DNA of 64,000 bases from Silanimonas sp021297925 (GTDB taxonomy: Bacteria > Pseudomonadota > Gammaproteobacteria > Xanthomonadales > Xanthomonadaceae). The stretch spans positions 124,001 to 188,000 of the forward strand of contig JAPZTL010000002.1 in assembly GCA_027532825.1 (NCBI GenBank), in the 5' to 3' direction. The notes below the pieces were generated by a model. That model ran no database searches. It saw only the letters and a program-made list of their open reading frames with translations, and was not told where the DNA came from. Position numbers and translations under genes: made by a program. This document shows positions 44,923 through 54,419 of this stretch, in pieces (the first letter of the stretch is position 1; each line of letters starts with the position of its first letter).

Positions 44923-45876
44923 TCAGCCCGCCACCCAGGCGCCGGGGAGGCGGCCAGGGTCGACCTGCAGGTCGTCATGGCCGGCGAGGGCGTCCACGAG
45001 GGCATCGACGACCACCCGGACGCGCGGGGCGAGGTATTGCCGGTGGGCGTAGTGCACGGCGATCTCGCGGTCGCCGGGGTCATGCTCGTTGATGAGCAAG
45101 GCCTTCAGCCGCCCGCTGCGCAGGCCGGGCATCGCGTGGTGCAGGCCCACCTGGGCGATGCCGCCGTGGGCCAGCGCGAGGTCGAGCGCGGCCTCGGGGT
45201 CGGAGAGCCACAGGCGCACACCCCGAGGGCGGAGATCGTGGCTGCGGTCGCCGCGGCGGAACCGCCACGGAATCTCGGCGCCGCCATCGAGGCGTATGCC
45301 GATGCACTGATGGCTGGAAAGGGCGTCGGCGGAAGGCGGAGCGCCGTGCCGGCGGAGGTAGGTGGACGACGCCACCAGCACGAGGGGCAAGCGTGCGACA
45401 CGGCGTGCGACAAGGCCTGAATCTTCGAGGGTTCCGCCGCGCACGCCGATGTCGAAGCCCTCGCCGATCAGGTCGACCTTGCGGTTCTCGAGGCTCAGTT
45501 CGATGTCCAGTTGCGGGTGTTGCGCGGCGAGGGACGGCAGGCAGGGCAGCACATAGCGGCGCCCGAACCCCGGCGGCGCGGAGATGCGCACGCGGCCCCG
45601 CGGCAGGCTGGCGTCCTGCGCCATCTCGGCCACCGCCTCGTCGAGCTGCCGAAGGCCGGGGGCGACCTGCGCGAGGAAGCGTTCGCCTTCCGGCGTCAGG
45701 CGCAGCTGGCGCGTCGAACGCTTGAACAGGCGCAGGCCAAGCTCGTCCTCGAGCCGCTGCACGCTCTTGCTGACGGCCGCGGGCGTGAGGTCGAGGCGGC
45801 GTGCGGCCGCACTGAACCCGCCGTTCGCCGCGGACTCGACGAAGGCAACCAGACGCTGGAGCTTGGGGGCGCTCAT
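44923..45876 (-). CDS. LysR-family transcriptional regulator
   Basis: 317 residues from ATG 45876 (a TTG two codons earlier is possible). Winged HTH at residues 1-60: LQRLVAFVESAANGGFSAAARRLDLTPAAVSKSVQRLEDELGLRLFKR. The effector domain begins RGRVRISAPPGFGRRYVLPCLPSL, typical of the YafC/DsdC-like CrgA subgroup. It diverges from the NmrA-family gene, its probable target, and the shared region holds an inverted repeat fitting a LysR site. Confidence 0.93.
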   Translation of the reverse strand: MSAPKLQRLVAFVESAANGGFSAAARRLDLTPAAVSKSVQRLEDELGLRLFKRSTRQLRLTPEGERFLAQVAPGLRQLDEAVAEMAQDASLPRGRVRISAPPGFGRRYVLPCLPSLAAQHPQLDIELSLENRKVDLIGEGFDIGVRGGTLEDSGLVARRVARLPLVLVASSTYLRRHGAPPSADALSSHQCIGIRLDGGAEIPWRFRRGDRSHDLRPRGVRLWLSDPEAALDLALAHGGIAQVGLHHAMPGLRSGRLKALLINEHDPGDREIAVHYAHRQYLAPRVRVVVDALVDALAGHDDLQVDPGRLPGAWVAG

Positions 45877-45880
45877 TTTC

Positions 45881-45903
45881 AAATTCAGGTTGAAGATGAA
45901 TTT
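45881..45903. promoter_or_regulatory. Inverted repeat AAATTC-N11-GAATTT, probable LysR operator
   Basis: Two perfect six-base arms separated by 11 bases lie right upstream of the lysR start, 75 bases from the NmrA-family start. The size and T-N11-A form fit LysR recognition sites, and the AT-rich patch stands out in this GC-rich sequence. Confidence 0.5.
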
Positions 45904-45977
45904 CCATTCTATGGCTTTCTGTCTTTCCCCGCGCGGATCAGGATGCCTGCCACCCCAACACCCGCAAGGACATCGTC

Positions 45978-46832
45978 ATGAGCCATCGCATCCTCGTCGC
46001 CGGCGCATCCGGCACCATCGGCTCGGCCCTCGTGGCCGAACTCCTCCGCCAGGGCGCCGACGTCACGGCGCTCCGTTCGAAGCCCTCCAGCGAGGCCTCG
46101 CCCGTGCCCGTGGTGGTCGGCGACTTCGCCCGGCCGGACACGCTCGCCGAGGCGATGCGTGGTTTCGACACCCTGTTCCTGCTGCTGCCCTTGGCCCCCG
46201 ACATGCTCGCGTGGGCTGCGAACGCGCTGAAGGCCGCACGTGACGCGGGCATCCGCCACGTGGTGCGTTCCTCGGGCGCGGGCGCCGACCCGGACAGTCC
46301 GATGGCGATCGCCCGAGTGCAGGGCGAGATCGACCGTCTCGTCATGCAGAGCGGGCTGCCGTGGACGATCCTCCGGCCGACCTTCTTCATGCAGAACCAC
46401 GTGAACTTCAACGCCGGGGCGATCCGCGCCGGCACGCTCTACGCCGCGCACGGCGAAGGCGCGATGGCGGTGGTCGATGTCCGCGACATCGCGGCGGCTG
46501 CGGCCGTGGTGTTGGCCGACCCGGCCCCGCACGAAGGACGCACCTACGACCTGACCGGCCCCGAGGCGCTGACGGAGGGGGAGCAGATGGCGCTCATCTC
46601 GCAGGAACTCGGTCGTCCCGTGCAGTACGTCGACGTGCCTCTGGACACCGCCCGCGATGCGATGGCGGCGTCCGGAATGCCGCCCGCCGTCGTCGACTGG
46701 CTGACCAGCCTGAACGCGATCGTGCGCAACGGCTGGGGCGCAGGCATCGCCGACGGCGTGCAGACCCTGACCGGACGTCCGCCCCGGCGGTTCGCCGACT
46801 TCGTCCGCGGGCACGCCCACGTCTGGCGCTGA
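45978..46832 (+). CDS. NmrA-like NAD(P)H-binding protein (quinone oxidoreductase 2-like)
   Basis: 284 residues. Atypical SDR with HRILVAGASGTIGSALVAELLRQGADVTAL, then GDFARPDTLAEAMRGFDTLFLLLPL, HVVRSSGAGADPDSP, and LPWTILRPTFFMQNH, as in QOR2/YtfG and NmrA. These either reduce quinones or sense NADP+ without catalysis. AAGGA stands before the ATG. Divergent from lysR, convergent with the RND gene. Confidence 0.85.
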   Translation: MSHRILVAGASGTIGSALVAELLRQGADVTALRSKPSSEASPVPVVVGDFARPDTLAEAMRGFDTLFLLLPLAPDMLAWAANALKAARDAGIRHVVRSSGAGADPDSPMAIARVQGEIDRLVMQSGLPWTILRPTFFMQNHVNFNAGAIRAGTLYAAHGEGAMAVVDVRDIAAAAAVVLADPAPHEGRTYDLTGPEALTEGEQMALISQELGRPVQYVDVPLDTARDAMAASGMPPAVVDWLTSLNAIVRNGWGAGIADGVQTLTGRPPRRFADFVRGHAHVWR

Positions 46833-46865
46833 CGCCAAGGAAGATCGCGCGCCCGGAATGGGGTG

Positions 46866-46883
46866 GCCCCGGCCGGCCGGGGC
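46866..46883. terminator. Palindrome between convergent genes, possible terminator
   Basis: A perfect 18-base palindrome (GCCCCGGCC/GGCCGGGGC) sits in the 61-base gap between the NmrA-family and RND gene stops. There is no T-run, so it is at best a weak or factor-assisted terminator. Confidence 0.35.
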
Positions 46884-46893
46884 ACGCCTTCCG

Positions 46894-49800
46894 TCAGCCC
46901 GTCGGGTTCGAGCGCCCCGAAGCCACGCCTGCCGTCGGTGGGGACGAAAGGATCGGCGGCACGTCGACGTCGACGTCGACGGCGATGGCCGGCGGCAGCA
47001 GCTTGTACATCAGGGGCGTGACTACCCGCGAAAGCAGCGTCGAACTCACCAGGCCACCGATCAGCACGATGGCCAGCGGGGCATAGAGCGCCGAGCCGCT
47101 CAAGGCCAGCGGCAACAGGCCGCCGATGGCCGTCACCGAGGTCAACACCACCGGCAGGAAGCGCTGCTCGCCGGCCTTGGCGATCGCCGCGTCGAGCGGC
47201 AGGCCTTCGCGGCGCAGCTCGTTGGTGAAGTCGACGAGCAGGAGGCTGTTCTTGGTCTCGATGCCGACGAGCGCGACGAAGCCGATGATCGCCATGTAGC
47301 TCAGCGGGTAGCCGGCGAGGAACAGGGCGACCAGGGCGCCGAGGATGCCGAAGGGCACGACGCCGAGGACGATCAGCGTGCTGCGGAAGCTGCCGAACTC
47401 GAGCACGAGCACGGCGAGGATGCCGAAGGTGGCAATGATCACCGCGGTGCCGAGCCCGCCGAGGCTGCTGGCGGCCGCCTCTGCCTCGCCGCCGGCCTCG
47501 ATGCGGTAGCCCGCCGGCCAGTCCTTCGCGTCCAGCGCCCGGTACACGACCGCCGAGACATCGCCCGACACGAAACCCTGCCGCACATTCGCCGTGACCG
47601 TGACCATGCGCTCGCGGTCGAGGCGCTGGATCTCGCTCGGGCCACTCACGAGCCGGGGTTCGGCCAGCTGCCGGAAGGGGATCGCCGCACCGCTGCTGCG
47701 GCTGGTGAAGTACAGGTCGTCCAGCACCTCGGGCGTCGGATGGGCGCCGGTCGGCAGTCGCAGCTGCACGGCATAGTCGTCGCCGCGTTCATCCCGGAAC
47801 CGCGCGCTTTCGACGCCGGCCGTGGCGAGGCGCGTCATGCGGTCGAGGTCGAGGCTCGGCACACCGAGCAGGCCCGCCTCGAGGGCGTCGAAACCGAGAT
47901 CGAGGTCGATGCGCGGCAGGCGCAGCGGATTGTCGACGTCGCGCACGCCCGGAACGGCGACCAGCGTCGTTTCGACGTCGCGGGCCAACGTGGACAACGT
48001 CGCGAGGTCGGGGCCGACCACGCGCACCGCGATCGGGGCCTCGATCGGCGGGCCGTTCTGGAACTGCGCCACGGTGATCCGCGCGTCGGGATACGCCGCG
48101 AAACGCCGGCGCAGGTCTTCCAGCAGGGCCTCGGAGCGGGCGCCGTCCCAGCGATCGAGCGAGACGAACACCTCGCCGACCGTGGTCTTCGTCTCCTCGG
48201 GGAACTCGTTGTAGTAGATCAGCGGGTTGCCGCGGCCGAGGTTCGCCATGCGGTGGACCACGCCCGGCGTCCCGGCCAGCACGCCATCGACGAAGCGCAG
48301 GGCGCGATCGGTCGAGTCCAGCGAGGCGCCTTCCGCGGCGTCGATCTTGACGAGGAACTGCGGCTTGTCGGCGGCAGGGAACAGCGAGAAGCCGAGGAAG
48401 GGCACGAGAGCCAGCGACGCGACGAACAGCGCGGTGCAGAGCAGCAGCGCCCGCCTCGGGGCGACCAGCGCCTTGGCCAGCACCGGGGCGTACACGCGGT
48501 GGATGGCCGACTTCAGGCCACGCAGCAGGGCATTGCCTTCGCCGTGCGATTCGCGCGGCAGGAAACGGCTGGCGAGGAAGGGCACCACGGTGAATGCCAC
48601 CAGCAGCGAGGCCGCCACGGTCATCACCACGGCCAGCGGCAGGCCGCGCGTGAACTTGCCGGCCCCTTCGGGCAGGTTGAGCAGCGGCAGGAAGGCGAGG
48701 ATCAGTACCGCCGTGGTGCCGAGGACGGCCAACGCGATCTGCCGCGTGCCATCGATGGCGGCGCGCACGCGGTCGGCGCCTTCACGCAGGTGCCGCGCGA
48801 TGTTCTCGACCACGACGATGGCGTCGTCGACCAGCAGGCCGAGCGCGACGACGAAGCCCGCGATCGAAATCTGGTTCAGCGAGAAGCCGAGGAACCACAG
48901 CGCGGCCACGCCCATGGCCAGCGACAGCGGGATGGCGACCATGACGATGCCGGCGGCGCGGAACCCGAGGGGGAGCAGGGTGATCGAGACCAGTGCGAGC
49001 GCGATGCCGAAGTCGAAGCCAAGGCGGCTCAGGCGATGGGCGACGTTGTCCGCCTGCTCGAAGCCGACCTCGAGGCGGACGCCCGGGGGCAGGGTGGCGC
49101 GAAACTCGGCCAGCCGCCGGTCGAGTCCGGCCTGGACGTCGAAGATGCTGAAGCCGTCCTTCATGTTGGCGGTGACGAAGGCCGCGCGCTCGCCGTTGTA
49201 GCGCGCGAGGTAGGTCGGTTCCTCGGTGGCCCATCGCACGTCGGCGATGTCGCGGAGCAGCACGGGGCGCCCGTTGCGTGTCGCGACCACCGTGTTCGCG
49301 ATGGCCTCGACGCTGGCGTAGTCGCCGGTGCCCTTGAGGTTGTAGCGGCGCTGGCCGACGTCGACCGCGCCGCCGGGAATGCTTGCGCCCTCGCCGGCCA
49401 CCGCGGCATCGACCGTGGCCACGTCGATGCCCAGCGCGGCCATGCGCGGCAGATCGAGCGTGGCGCGAACTTCCGGTGCGGGAAAGCCCCAGGACTCCGC
49501 GCGGCGGATGCCGGGCACGCTTTCCAGCGATTCCTCGAGATCGTCGGCCAACTGCTTGAGGCGCCGACCGTCGAGGGCCGGTGCGACCAGCGCGACCTGC
49601 AGGATGTTCACGAGGCCGGGGTTGGCCTTGCGGAAGGTGATGTCACGCACGCCCGCCGGCAGCGATCCGCGGAGTGCGTTCACCTCGCGGACCACCTCGT
49701 CGTATTTGTCGTCCGGCGTCACCGTCCACTCGAATTCGATCTGGATGACGCCAAGCCCGCTCTCGCTGGTGGAGCGGATCTCCTTGACGTCCTCCAGCTC

Positions 49801-50016
49801 GGCGAGGGCGTCTTCGATCGGGTCGATGGCGAGGCGCTCGACGTCCATCGGATCGGCGCCGGGATACACGACCACCACCGTGGTGAGCGGAATCGGGAAG
49901 GTGGGGTCCTCCTGGCGCGGGATGGAGGCCATGGCGAAGGCGCCCAGGGCCACGAGCAGGAGCAGGGCGACGCTGGTGAACTGCCAGCGCTGGACGGCGA
50001 AGGACCAGGGGCTCAC
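46894..50016 (-). CDS. RND-family efflux permease (HAE1-like)
   Basis: 1040 residues from GTG 50016; the start overlaps the adaptor stop (GTGA). Twelve membrane helices and two large periplasmic loops. Characteristic segments: SIPRQEDPTFPIPLTTVVVVYPGADPMDVERL, ISIAGFVVALGLLVDDAIVVVENIARHL with the proton-relay aspartates in helix 4, and IIGFVALVGIETKNSLLLVDFTNELRREG in helix 10. The charge relay supports proton-driven export. The substrate is unknown. The C-terminus ends in VDVDVDV, encoded by a short tandem repeat. No outer-membrane factor gene is adjacent. Confidence 0.93.
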   Translation of the reverse strand: MSPWSFAVQRWQFTSVALLLLVALGAFAMASIPRQEDPTFPIPLTTVVVVYPGADPMDVERLAIDPIEDALAELEDVKEIRSTSESGLGVIQIEFEWTVTPDDKYDEVVREVNALRGSLPAGVRDITFRKANPGLVNILQVALVAPALDGRRLKQLADDLEESLESVPGIRRAESWGFPAPEVRATLDLPRMAALGIDVATVDAAVAGEGASIPGGAVDVGQRRYNLKGTGDYASVEAIANTVVATRNGRPVLLRDIADVRWATEEPTYLARYNGERAAFVTANMKDGFSIFDVQAGLDRRLAEFRATLPPGVRLEVGFEQADNVAHRLSRLGFDFGIALALVSITLLPLGFRAAGIVMVAIPLSLAMGVAALWFLGFSLNQISIAGFVVALGLLVDDAIVVVENIARHLREGADRVRAAIDGTRQIALAVLGTTAVLILAFLPLLNLPEGAGKFTRGLPLAVVMTVAASLLVAFTVVPFLASRFLPRESHGEGNALLRGLKSAIHRVYAPVLAKALVAPRRALLLCTALFVASLALVPFLGFSLFPAADKPQFLVKIDAAEGASLDSTDRALRFVDGVLAGTPGVVHRMANLGRGNPLIYYNEFPEETKTTVGEVFVSLDRWDGARSEALLEDLRRRFAAYPDARITVAQFQNGPPIEAPIAVRVVGPDLATLSTLARDVETTLVAVPGVRDVDNPLRLPRIDLDLGFDALEAGLLGVPSLDLDRMTRLATAGVESARFRDERGDDYAVQLRLPTGAHPTPEVLDDLYFTSRSSGAAIPFRQLAEPRLVSGPSEIQRLDRERMVTVTANVRQGFVSGDVSAVVYRALDAKDWPAGYRIEAGGEAEAAASSLGGLGTAVIIATFGILAVLVLEFGSFRSTLIVLGVVPFGILGALVALFLAGYPLSYMAIIGFVALVGIETKNSLLLVDFTNELRREGLPLDAAIAKAGEQRFLPVVLTSVTAIGGLLPLALSGSALYAPLAIVLIGGLVSSTLLSRVVTPLMYKLLPPAIAVDVDVDVPPILSSPPTAGVASGRSNPTG
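46961..46980 (-). repeat. Short tandem repeat in the RND gene 3' end
   Basis: Three copies of ACGTCG plus two bases, encoding the VDVDVDV stretch in the last 30 residues. A possible slippage site but only three units long. Confidence 0.7.
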
Positions 50017-51086
50017 GGCGCACCGTCGCTCAAGGTCGAAACCGGGGTGCCTTCGGCGAGGTAGGCGGCGCCTTCCACCACCACCGCGTCGTTCGCGTCC
50101 AGGCCTTCGAGCACGCGGACGTGCTCGGACCCGACCTCCCCGAGTCGGAGGTCGAGCGGCACCGCCCGGCCGTCCCTCGCGACGAACACGCGCCCCCGCC
50201 CGTCCTCGATGGCGACGAGGGCCGAGGTCGGCACGGCGAGTCCCGTGTCGGCGGATGCATCGATCCGCGCGCTGGCCACGAGGCCGCTGCGCAGTGCCGC
50301 GGCGCCCTCGCCGGCGGGAGCCGAGAGCGCGAGGTCCACGGCGATGCCGCCGCTCGCCGCGTCGGCTTCGCCGCCAATCCGCGACACGGTCGCCGGCCAC
50401 GGGAGGCCGCCGATCGCGTCGATGCGGATGCTCGCCCGATCGCCGACGCGGAGGCGGAGGCCGTCGCGGTCCGCGACCGTCGCGCGCAGCCGCCATCCCG
50501 CATCGCCGCCACTCACCACGAGGATGGGCGCACCGGCGCCGACGACTTCGCCGGGTTCGGCGAGGCGCCGCCTGACCACCCCGTCCGCCGGCGCGACGAT
50601 CCGCGCGTTGCGGGCGGCGAACACCGCGCTGCGCACCTGGGCCTCGGCCACGATGAGGCGGGTCGTGGCGTCGTCGAGGACCTGGCGCGGCAGCAGTTGC
50701 TTCTGCACCAGTTCGGCGGCCCGTTCCCGGTCGCGTTGGGCCTGCGCCTGCTGCTCCTGCGCCTGCTGGAGCGCGGCATCGACGGTCGTCGGGGTCTGCG
50801 TCGCGAGCACCTGGCCCTTGCGCACGACGTCGCCGATATCGACGTCGATGCGATCGACCACGCCGCCGGAGAGGAAGCCGAGCGTCGATTCCTCGGCGCG
50901 CTCGAGGCGGCCGATCGCCGGCACAGGAAGCAACGTGGAGGCCGGCCGCGGCGTCTGGACCACGACCGGCACCGCGGTCGAGGCCGAGGCCTCGGCGCGA
51001 CGGTCCGGGTCGGCGGAGCAGCCCGCCATGACGAGGGAGGCCGCGATCCACGCGGCAAGGCGACGGGGCAGGGCGCGCTGGCGCAT
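50013..51086 (-). CDS. RND periplasmic adaptor (membrane fusion protein), lipoprotein
   Basis: 357 residues from ATG 51086. Lipoprotein signal with lipobox VMAGC (cysteine at residue 23). The barrel-sandwich halves are GRLERAEESTLGFLSGGVVDRIDVDIGDVVRKGQVLA and ARIVAPADGVVRRRLAEPGEVVGAGAPILVVS, flanking a coiled-coil hairpin rich in glutamine and alanine. It links the permease to an outer-membrane channel. Coupled to the permease by overlap; divergent from tetR. Confidence 0.93.
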   Translation of the reverse strand: MRQRALPRRLAAWIAASLVMAGCSADPDRRAEASASTAVPVVVQTPRPASTLLPVPAIGRLERAEESTLGFLSGGVVDRIDVDIGDVVRKGQVLATQTPTTVDAALQQAQEQQAQAQRDRERAAELVQKQLLPRQVLDDATTRLIVAEAQVRSAVFAARNARIVAPADGVVRRRLAEPGEVVGAGAPILVVSGGDAGWRLRATVADRDGLRLRVGDRASIRIDAIGGLPWPATVSRIGGEADAASGGIAVDLALSAPAGEGAAALRSGLVASARIDASADTGLAVPTSALVAIEDGRGRVFVARDGRAVPLDLRLGEVGSEHVRVLEGLDANDAVVVEGAAYLAEGTPVSTLSDGAP

Positions 51087-51099
51087 AAAGTGTCCAATG

Positions 51100-51123
51100 T
51101 CCACAATGTGGATAGTGTACACT
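51100..51123. promoter_or_regulatory. Two palindromes between tetR and the efflux operon
   Basis: TCCACA-A-TGTGGA (51100-51112) and AGTGTACACT (51114-51123) are both perfect dyads lying side by side in the 61 bases between the divergent starts. They are the obvious binding sites for the TetR protein and could shut off both promoters. Confidence 0.6.
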
Positions 51124-51135
51124 CCTGTTTCTCGC

Positions 51136-51141
51136 TATCGT
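51136..51141 (+). promoter_or_regulatory. -10-like TATCGT of tetR
   Basis: TATCGT is followed by six bases and then ATG 51148, again with no Shine-Dalgarno, suggesting a leaderless tetR transcript. Confidence 0.35.
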
Positions 51142-51147
51142 CAAGCC

Positions 51148-51750
51148 ATGCCGACATCCGTCAGGAAACCGCGAAACGCCTACCACCACGGCAATCTCCG
51201 CGAGGCCATCCTGCAGGTCGCCCGGAAGGCCTTGGATCAGGGCGCCTATGAAGCCTTGAGCCTCCGGGAACTGGCGAAGCGGGCCGGGGTGACGGCCAAC
51301 GCGCCGTACCGGCACTTCGCATCCAAGGACGAGATCCTCGCGGAAGTGGCCGCCGCTGGCTTCGTCCAGATGACGGAGCGCTTCGATGCCTACAGCGAAC
51401 CCGATGCCAAGGAACGCCTGATCCGGCTCTGCGACCTCTACACCGGCTTCGCCGTGGAGTTCCCGCATCTCTACCGGGTGATGTTCGGTATCGACAAGCC
51501 CGCGCTGATGGAGCACTCCCCGCTGCACGAGGCGGCGATGGCCTGTTTCGGCCGGCTCGTGGCGGCCACGGCGGCCGCGTCGGCCCCGGGGATCCTCGAC
51601 GAGATCGACCTGCTCAAGCGGGCCAATGCGATCTGGACCGTGGTCCACGGCTGGTCGCGGCTCGCCATCGACGGCATGACCGACTTCCAGCCCCCGGGCG
51701 CCTTCGCGCCGGCCGCGGACATCGTCGCGCCGGTCGTGCGTGGTTGGTGA
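51148..51750 (+). CDS. TetR-family repressor of the RND efflux operon
   Basis: 200 residues. DNA-binding HTH: HHGNLREAILQVARKALDQGAYEALSLRELAKRAGVTANAPYRHFASKDEILAEVA, followed by a C-terminal ligand domain (TetR_C_33-like: LIRLCDLYTGFAVEFPHLYRVMFG). The position opposite the adaptor gene and the two palindromes between them make it the likely local repressor, relieved by a pump substrate. Confidence 0.92.
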   Translation: MPTSVRKPRNAYHHGNLREAILQVARKALDQGAYEALSLRELAKRAGVTANAPYRHFASKDEILAEVAAAGFVQMTERFDAYSEPDAKERLIRLCDLYTGFAVEFPHLYRVMFGIDKPALMEHSPLHEAAMACFGRLVAATAAASAPGILDEIDLLKRANAIWTVVHGWSRLAIDGMTDFQPPGAFAPAADIVAPVVRGW

Positions 51751-51780
51751 CGCCAAGGCGCGCAGGCCTCGATCCGCCCT

Positions 51781-52986
51781 TCAGCGTGTCCGGCGCACGC
51801 ACTTTGCGAGGTTCGCCCCGCGGATGTCGTCGCCCTGAGGGCCGAAGCCGCCCGGCCACTGGCCCGGCGTTGCGGTCTTCGGGTCGCTGCGCTGCGCACC
51901 GGCGCCATGGACGTCCATCCACACGCGTCGCCCCGAACCGGGCGGTGATTCGACCTTGCCGAGGGCCGGCCCCACGGCGAAGTAGACGGCCAGCTCGCCC
52001 CGCGCATGGAAGGGCGCCGTCTCCGCCGCCGGGGGCGGGCTCTCGAGGTGGGTGGTCGAGGTCCACAGGTAGGCCGCCGGATCGGACAGGTCGAACACCG
52101 GGTCGAGCGCCGGCACGCGCGTGGTGTCGATGACCGACTGCAGTTCCTTGGCGGTGGGCAGGCGCCAGTCGTCGTGGCCGCCGAGCACGAGCCGGTCGCA
52201 GGTGGCGAGGGCCTCGGCCCACGGGATGGGCGTGCGGCTGTCGCCGCGCTGCCACGTCAGTCCGGTCGCGCGGTCCTCGACGACCTCGCCGCCGGCATGG
52301 AAGTCATTGGTGCCGTACGTCGGCCCGCGGACGAGGCGCAGCGCCAGGCGGTGCGGCGTCTGCATCCGGTTGGCAGGGTCCATCACCGGGTAGCCCTTGA
52401 TCCGCCCGTCGGCGAAGTTCACGCCGAACACCGTGTCGTAGCGGCCCATCGTCAGGGCCACGTAGCGGGTCGAGCTCCATTCCTGCACGTCGATCGGCCG
52501 TCGTCCGTGCGCGGCATCCCCCAGGCCGGTGCCGGCGCCGTAGGCGAAGGTGAAGGCGCGGGTGTCGATGTAAGGCCGTGACGTGGCGGGGTCGCCGGTG
52601 AAGCCGCCCCGAAAGTCGACCAGCGAGTAGAGCTCGCGCAGGCTGGGCACGCGCCAGTCGTCGTGGCCCCCGAGGCGGCTCGCCTTCGCCGTCGGGTCCG
52701 TGTCTGCGAAGGCGACGCCCTCGATCGGGGCCTTCGCCCACATGAGGCCGGTCACCGCATCGGTCAAGGTGCCGTCGCCATGGTCGATGTAGGACGACGC
52801 GCGTCCACCGGATGCGGCGTCCTGCCCGGCCAGCGCCTGGCCCGGCGCCGGGCAGGGGATCGTTCGTCCGTCGATGTCATAGCAGCGGTCCTGCTGCGTG
52901 CCGACGATGGCATAGCGGGCCGGCCCCGCGGACGCCAGCACCGAGGCGGCGAGGAAGGCGAGGGGGCGAAGGACAGGGGCGCGCAT
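51781..52986 (-). CDS. Secreted DUF1566 (Lcl C-terminal-like) protein
   Basis: 401 residues with a signal peptide (MRAPVLRPLAFLAASVLASA). Two DUF1566 domains are seen, each built around GLMWAKA or GLTWQRGD and LGGHDDWRVPSLRELYSLVD or LGGHDDWRLPTAKELQSVID, then a WTSTTHLE or WSSTRYVAL strand. These C-type-lectin-like domains occur in surface adhesins. RCYDIDGRTIPCPAPGQ near the N-terminus has a likely disulfide. A GGAG precedes the ATG at 52986. Role unknown; possibly co-transcribed with the upstream Asp-box gene. Confidence 0.82.
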   Translation of the reverse strand: MRAPVLRPLAFLAASVLASAGPARYAIVGTQQDRCYDIDGRTIPCPAPGQALAGQDAASGGRASSYIDHGDGTLTDAVTGLMWAKAPIEGVAFADTDPTAKASRLGGHDDWRVPSLRELYSLVDFRGGFTGDPATSRPYIDTRAFTFAYGAGTGLGDAAHGRRPIDVQEWSSTRYVALTMGRYDTVFGVNFADGRIKGYPVMDPANRMQTPHRLALRLVRGPTYGTNDFHAGGEVVEDRATGLTWQRGDSRTPIPWAEALATCDRLVLGGHDDWRLPTAKELQSVIDTTRVPALDPVFDLSDPAAYLWTSTTHLESPPPAAETAPFHARGELAVYFAVGPALGKVESPPGSGRRVWMDVHGAGAQRSDPKTATPGQWPGGFGPQGDDIRGANLAKCVRRTR

Positions 52987-53088
52987 GGCGGTCTCCAGAG
53001 GCCGAACCAGAGGATGCGCGCGGGCCAAGAAGGGTCGCGTCGCCTCGCCTCGCCGGCCCCGGCGCGGGTATCGCCCGCGCGGCGTGGC

Positions 53089-54258
53089 TCAGGGCTTGGC
53101 GACCGGCGCAGGCGCCGGGGCGGGCGGTGCCGGCAGGTCGGTCAGCGGCGGGCCGAAGCGGTACACGTCGGCACCGATCGCGTAGGCCAGCGGCCCATCC
53201 GGCGTGTGCAGGACGCGGATCTTGTTGACCACGCGGCCGAGGTCGACCGCCGTCCAGGTGGCCCCACCGTCGCGCGTCTCGAAGCCACCCTTGTTGGTGC
53301 CAACCCAGCCACGCTCGGCGTCGAGGAAGCCCACACCGAACGCGCGCACACCGGCATCGTCCACGAGGGGCATCTCCGTCCACGTGCGGCCGCCGTCGGT
53401 GGTCTTGGCGACGTAGCGCTGCGACCTTGCCGGGTCAGGGTCGTAGGACTGGATCGTCGCGTAGCCCACCTCGGGGGTCGGGAAGGCGCCTTTCCAGGTG
53501 ATCTCGAAGCCGCGCGTCGAACGGTACACCGGCGTCCACGTCGCCCCGCCGTCCTCGGTGCGCAGGATGAGGGCGTTCGCCTGCTCGATGGCCGCGTCGG
53601 TCGCCGCGAACACGAGGCCACGCTGCGCATCGAAGAACTTCACGTCGACGATCATGCCGGCCTGGGCGGAGAGGTCGATCATCGACCACGTGGCGCCGCC
53701 GTCGAGGCTGCGCAGCAGGTGGGCCGGGCCGCCGACGCGACCGCCCACATGCACCACGGTGCGATGGCCCAGCTCGCCGGCGTTGATGAAGGGCTCGTGC
53801 ACGATGTCGATGGCGCAGACGCCGCGCATCGCCAGCACCGTCGGGTCGTCGACCGGCGTCCACGTGCGTCCTCCGTCCGCCGTGCGATACAGCGGGCGGG
53901 TATCGGTGACGCCGGGGAAGTAGTCGGTGCCGATGTTCCCGGCGAAGCCGTGTTGCGCATCGATCATGCCCAGTGCGCGGAAGTAGGTGCCCGGCGTGTC
54001 GTGCACCTTGTCCCAGTGCCGGCCGCCGTCGCTCGTGCGGAAGATGCGACCCAGCCCGTTCGCGTAGAGGCCGTTCTCGGCGTCGACGAACACGATGTCG
54101 TCCTGTTTGCCGCGGTACGCCTCGGTCGGGAGTGCTTGCCAACGTGCGTCCACGCGGGTGGGCGAGGTCGCCGCAGGCGTTGCCTTGTCATTGGATGCAA
54201 GGGCGGGCAGCGTGGGTGCGAACAGGGCGAGGGCGAGGGCCAGCGGGGCGAGGCGCAT
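53089..54258 (-). CDS. Secreted Asp-box (YCF48/sialidase-like) beta-propeller protein
   Basis: 389 residues with signal peptide (MRLAPLALALALFAPTLPALA). At least six Asp-box turns of the SxDGGxTW type are spaced through the protein: TSDGGRHW, TADGGRTW, SLDGGATW, TEDGGATW, TTDGGRTW, TRDGGATW. This predicts a six- or seven-bladed propeller resembling YCF48/HCF136. The C-terminal 20 residues are a proline/alanine tail. Enzymatic residues of sialidases are not evident, so a binding or assembly role is more likely. AAGGAA precedes the start. Confidence 0.82.
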   Translation of the reverse strand: MRLAPLALALALFAPTLPALASNDKATPAATSPTRVDARWQALPTEAYRGKQDDIVFVDAENGLYANGLGRIFRTSDGGRHWDKVHDTPGTYFRALGMIDAQHGFAGNIGTDYFPGVTDTRPLYRTADGGRTWTPVDDPTVLAMRGVCAIDIVHEPFINAGELGHRTVVHVGGRVGGPAHLLRSLDGGATWSMIDLSAQAGMIVDVKFFDAQRGLVFAATDAAIEQANALILRTEDGGATWTPVYRSTRGFEITWKGAFPTPEVGYATIQSYDPDPARSQRYVAKTTDGGRTWTEMPLVDDAGVRAFGVGFLDAERGWVGTNKGGFETRDGGATWTAVDLGRVVNKIRVLHTPDGPLAYAIGADVYRFGPPLTDLPAPPAPAPAPVAKP

Positions 54259-54419
54259 CCGGGACGTTCCTTGGCGATCAGGCCACCATCCTGCTCACTC
54301 GGGGCTCGCGGCGCCCGTGCCTGATGCCCGTGTGACTTCCGGGACAGACAGGACGTTTGTGGAGGCGGGGCGCCGGTTCCTGCGCGATCCTGAGCACGGT
54401 CCACGAACGGTCTGCCGCC

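Noticed and set aside
46858..50064. 1068-codon plus-strand frame antisense to the RND permease
   Set aside because: The RND gene has unmistakable motifs throughout. The antisense product is repetitive Gln/Gly/Arg/His with no fold.
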